Assembly (NCBI GenBank): GCA_964434585.1
Contig: CAYSVN010000031.1
Coordinates: 1-13,055 of the forward strand
DNA length: 13,055 nt
Reading direction: 5' to 3'
Source of the DNA: CAYSVN01 sp964434585
GTDB taxonomy: Bacteria > Patescibacteriota > Gracilibacteria > Peribacterales > Peribacteraceae
The first letter of the stretch is position 1; each line of letters begins with the position of its first letter. The translations under genes were made by a program, and so were the position numbers. Positions 13,012 to 13,055 of this stretch are shown piece after piece. A model generated the notes under the pieces. The model had not been told where the DNA came from. It did no database searches and worked only from the letters and a program-made list of their open reading frames with translations.

Positions 13012-13055
13012 TAATGCTTTGAATTTATTGTGTTTAAACTTCCTGCACTAGTCGT

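Noticed and set aside
1..13055. Alternative genetic code (TGA as glycine, as in Gracilibacteria and Absconditabacteria)
   Set aside because: No conserved gene contains an internal TGA; all frames read through with the standard code.

Overview
The window looks like a chromosomal contig end from an AT-rich bacterium, most likely a Candidate Phyla Radiation (Patescibacteria) lineage. I infer this from the gene types, not from a marker search. They are an ECF sigma factor paired with a long FecR/DUF5667-type membrane protein, a stand-alone ComEC-like metallo-beta-lactamase protein, an SLH-domain protein, a DUF2304 protein, and intergenic repeats of the 'GTCATCCTGAGC' and 'CCTGCCGGTAGG' kind. The standard genetic code fits every gene. 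Start codons lack Shine-Dalgarno motifs.

Layout, left to right. Bases 1-342 hold copy 1 of a structured intergenic repeat and a good promoter. Bases 343-708 (+) encode a small single-pass membrane protein of unknown function. It converges, with a 4-nt overlap, on a minus-strand operon of an ECF sigma factor (2703-3272) and its probable membrane anti-sigma/sensor partner (705-2660). Divergent from the sigma gene is a ComEC/Rec2-like MBL hydrolase (3459-4310, +). It converges on a secreted SLH protein (4315-6276, -). Upstream of that lies a decayed cutA fragment (6292-6454), then a gene-free stretch with copy 2 of the structured repeat. Polynucleotide phosphorylase (6958-9192, -) follows with its own terminator. 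Next come a hairpin-rich spacer, a leucine-rich-repeat protein (9473-10543, -), a structured spacer, a DUF2304 membrane protein (10790-11122, -), ribulose-phosphate 3-epimerase (11288-11935, -) and the 3' part of rpoB (12097 to about 13011, -). RpoB is followed by a terminator and rpe, not by rpoC.

The strongest unexplained signals are non-coding. (1) Six of nine gene starts carry a TATAAT-like hexamer exactly 6 nt upstream of the ATG, which predicts leaderless mRNAs. (2) The roughly 250-bp repeat at 1-260 and 6635-6884 can fold, and the two copies differ by at least five compensatory base-pair changes, so the fold appears to be conserved. (3) Three intergenic regions carry inverted arms built from 9-nt-period GTTGCAGAG-like units. 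Two of these arms start 1-2 nt after a stop codon, wrap a hairpin, and lead into a duplicated promoter block. The genes themselves are mostly ordinary. The sigma/anti-sigma pair is the one clear regulatory system. I see no defence island, prophage, CRISPR array, transposase or tRNA.
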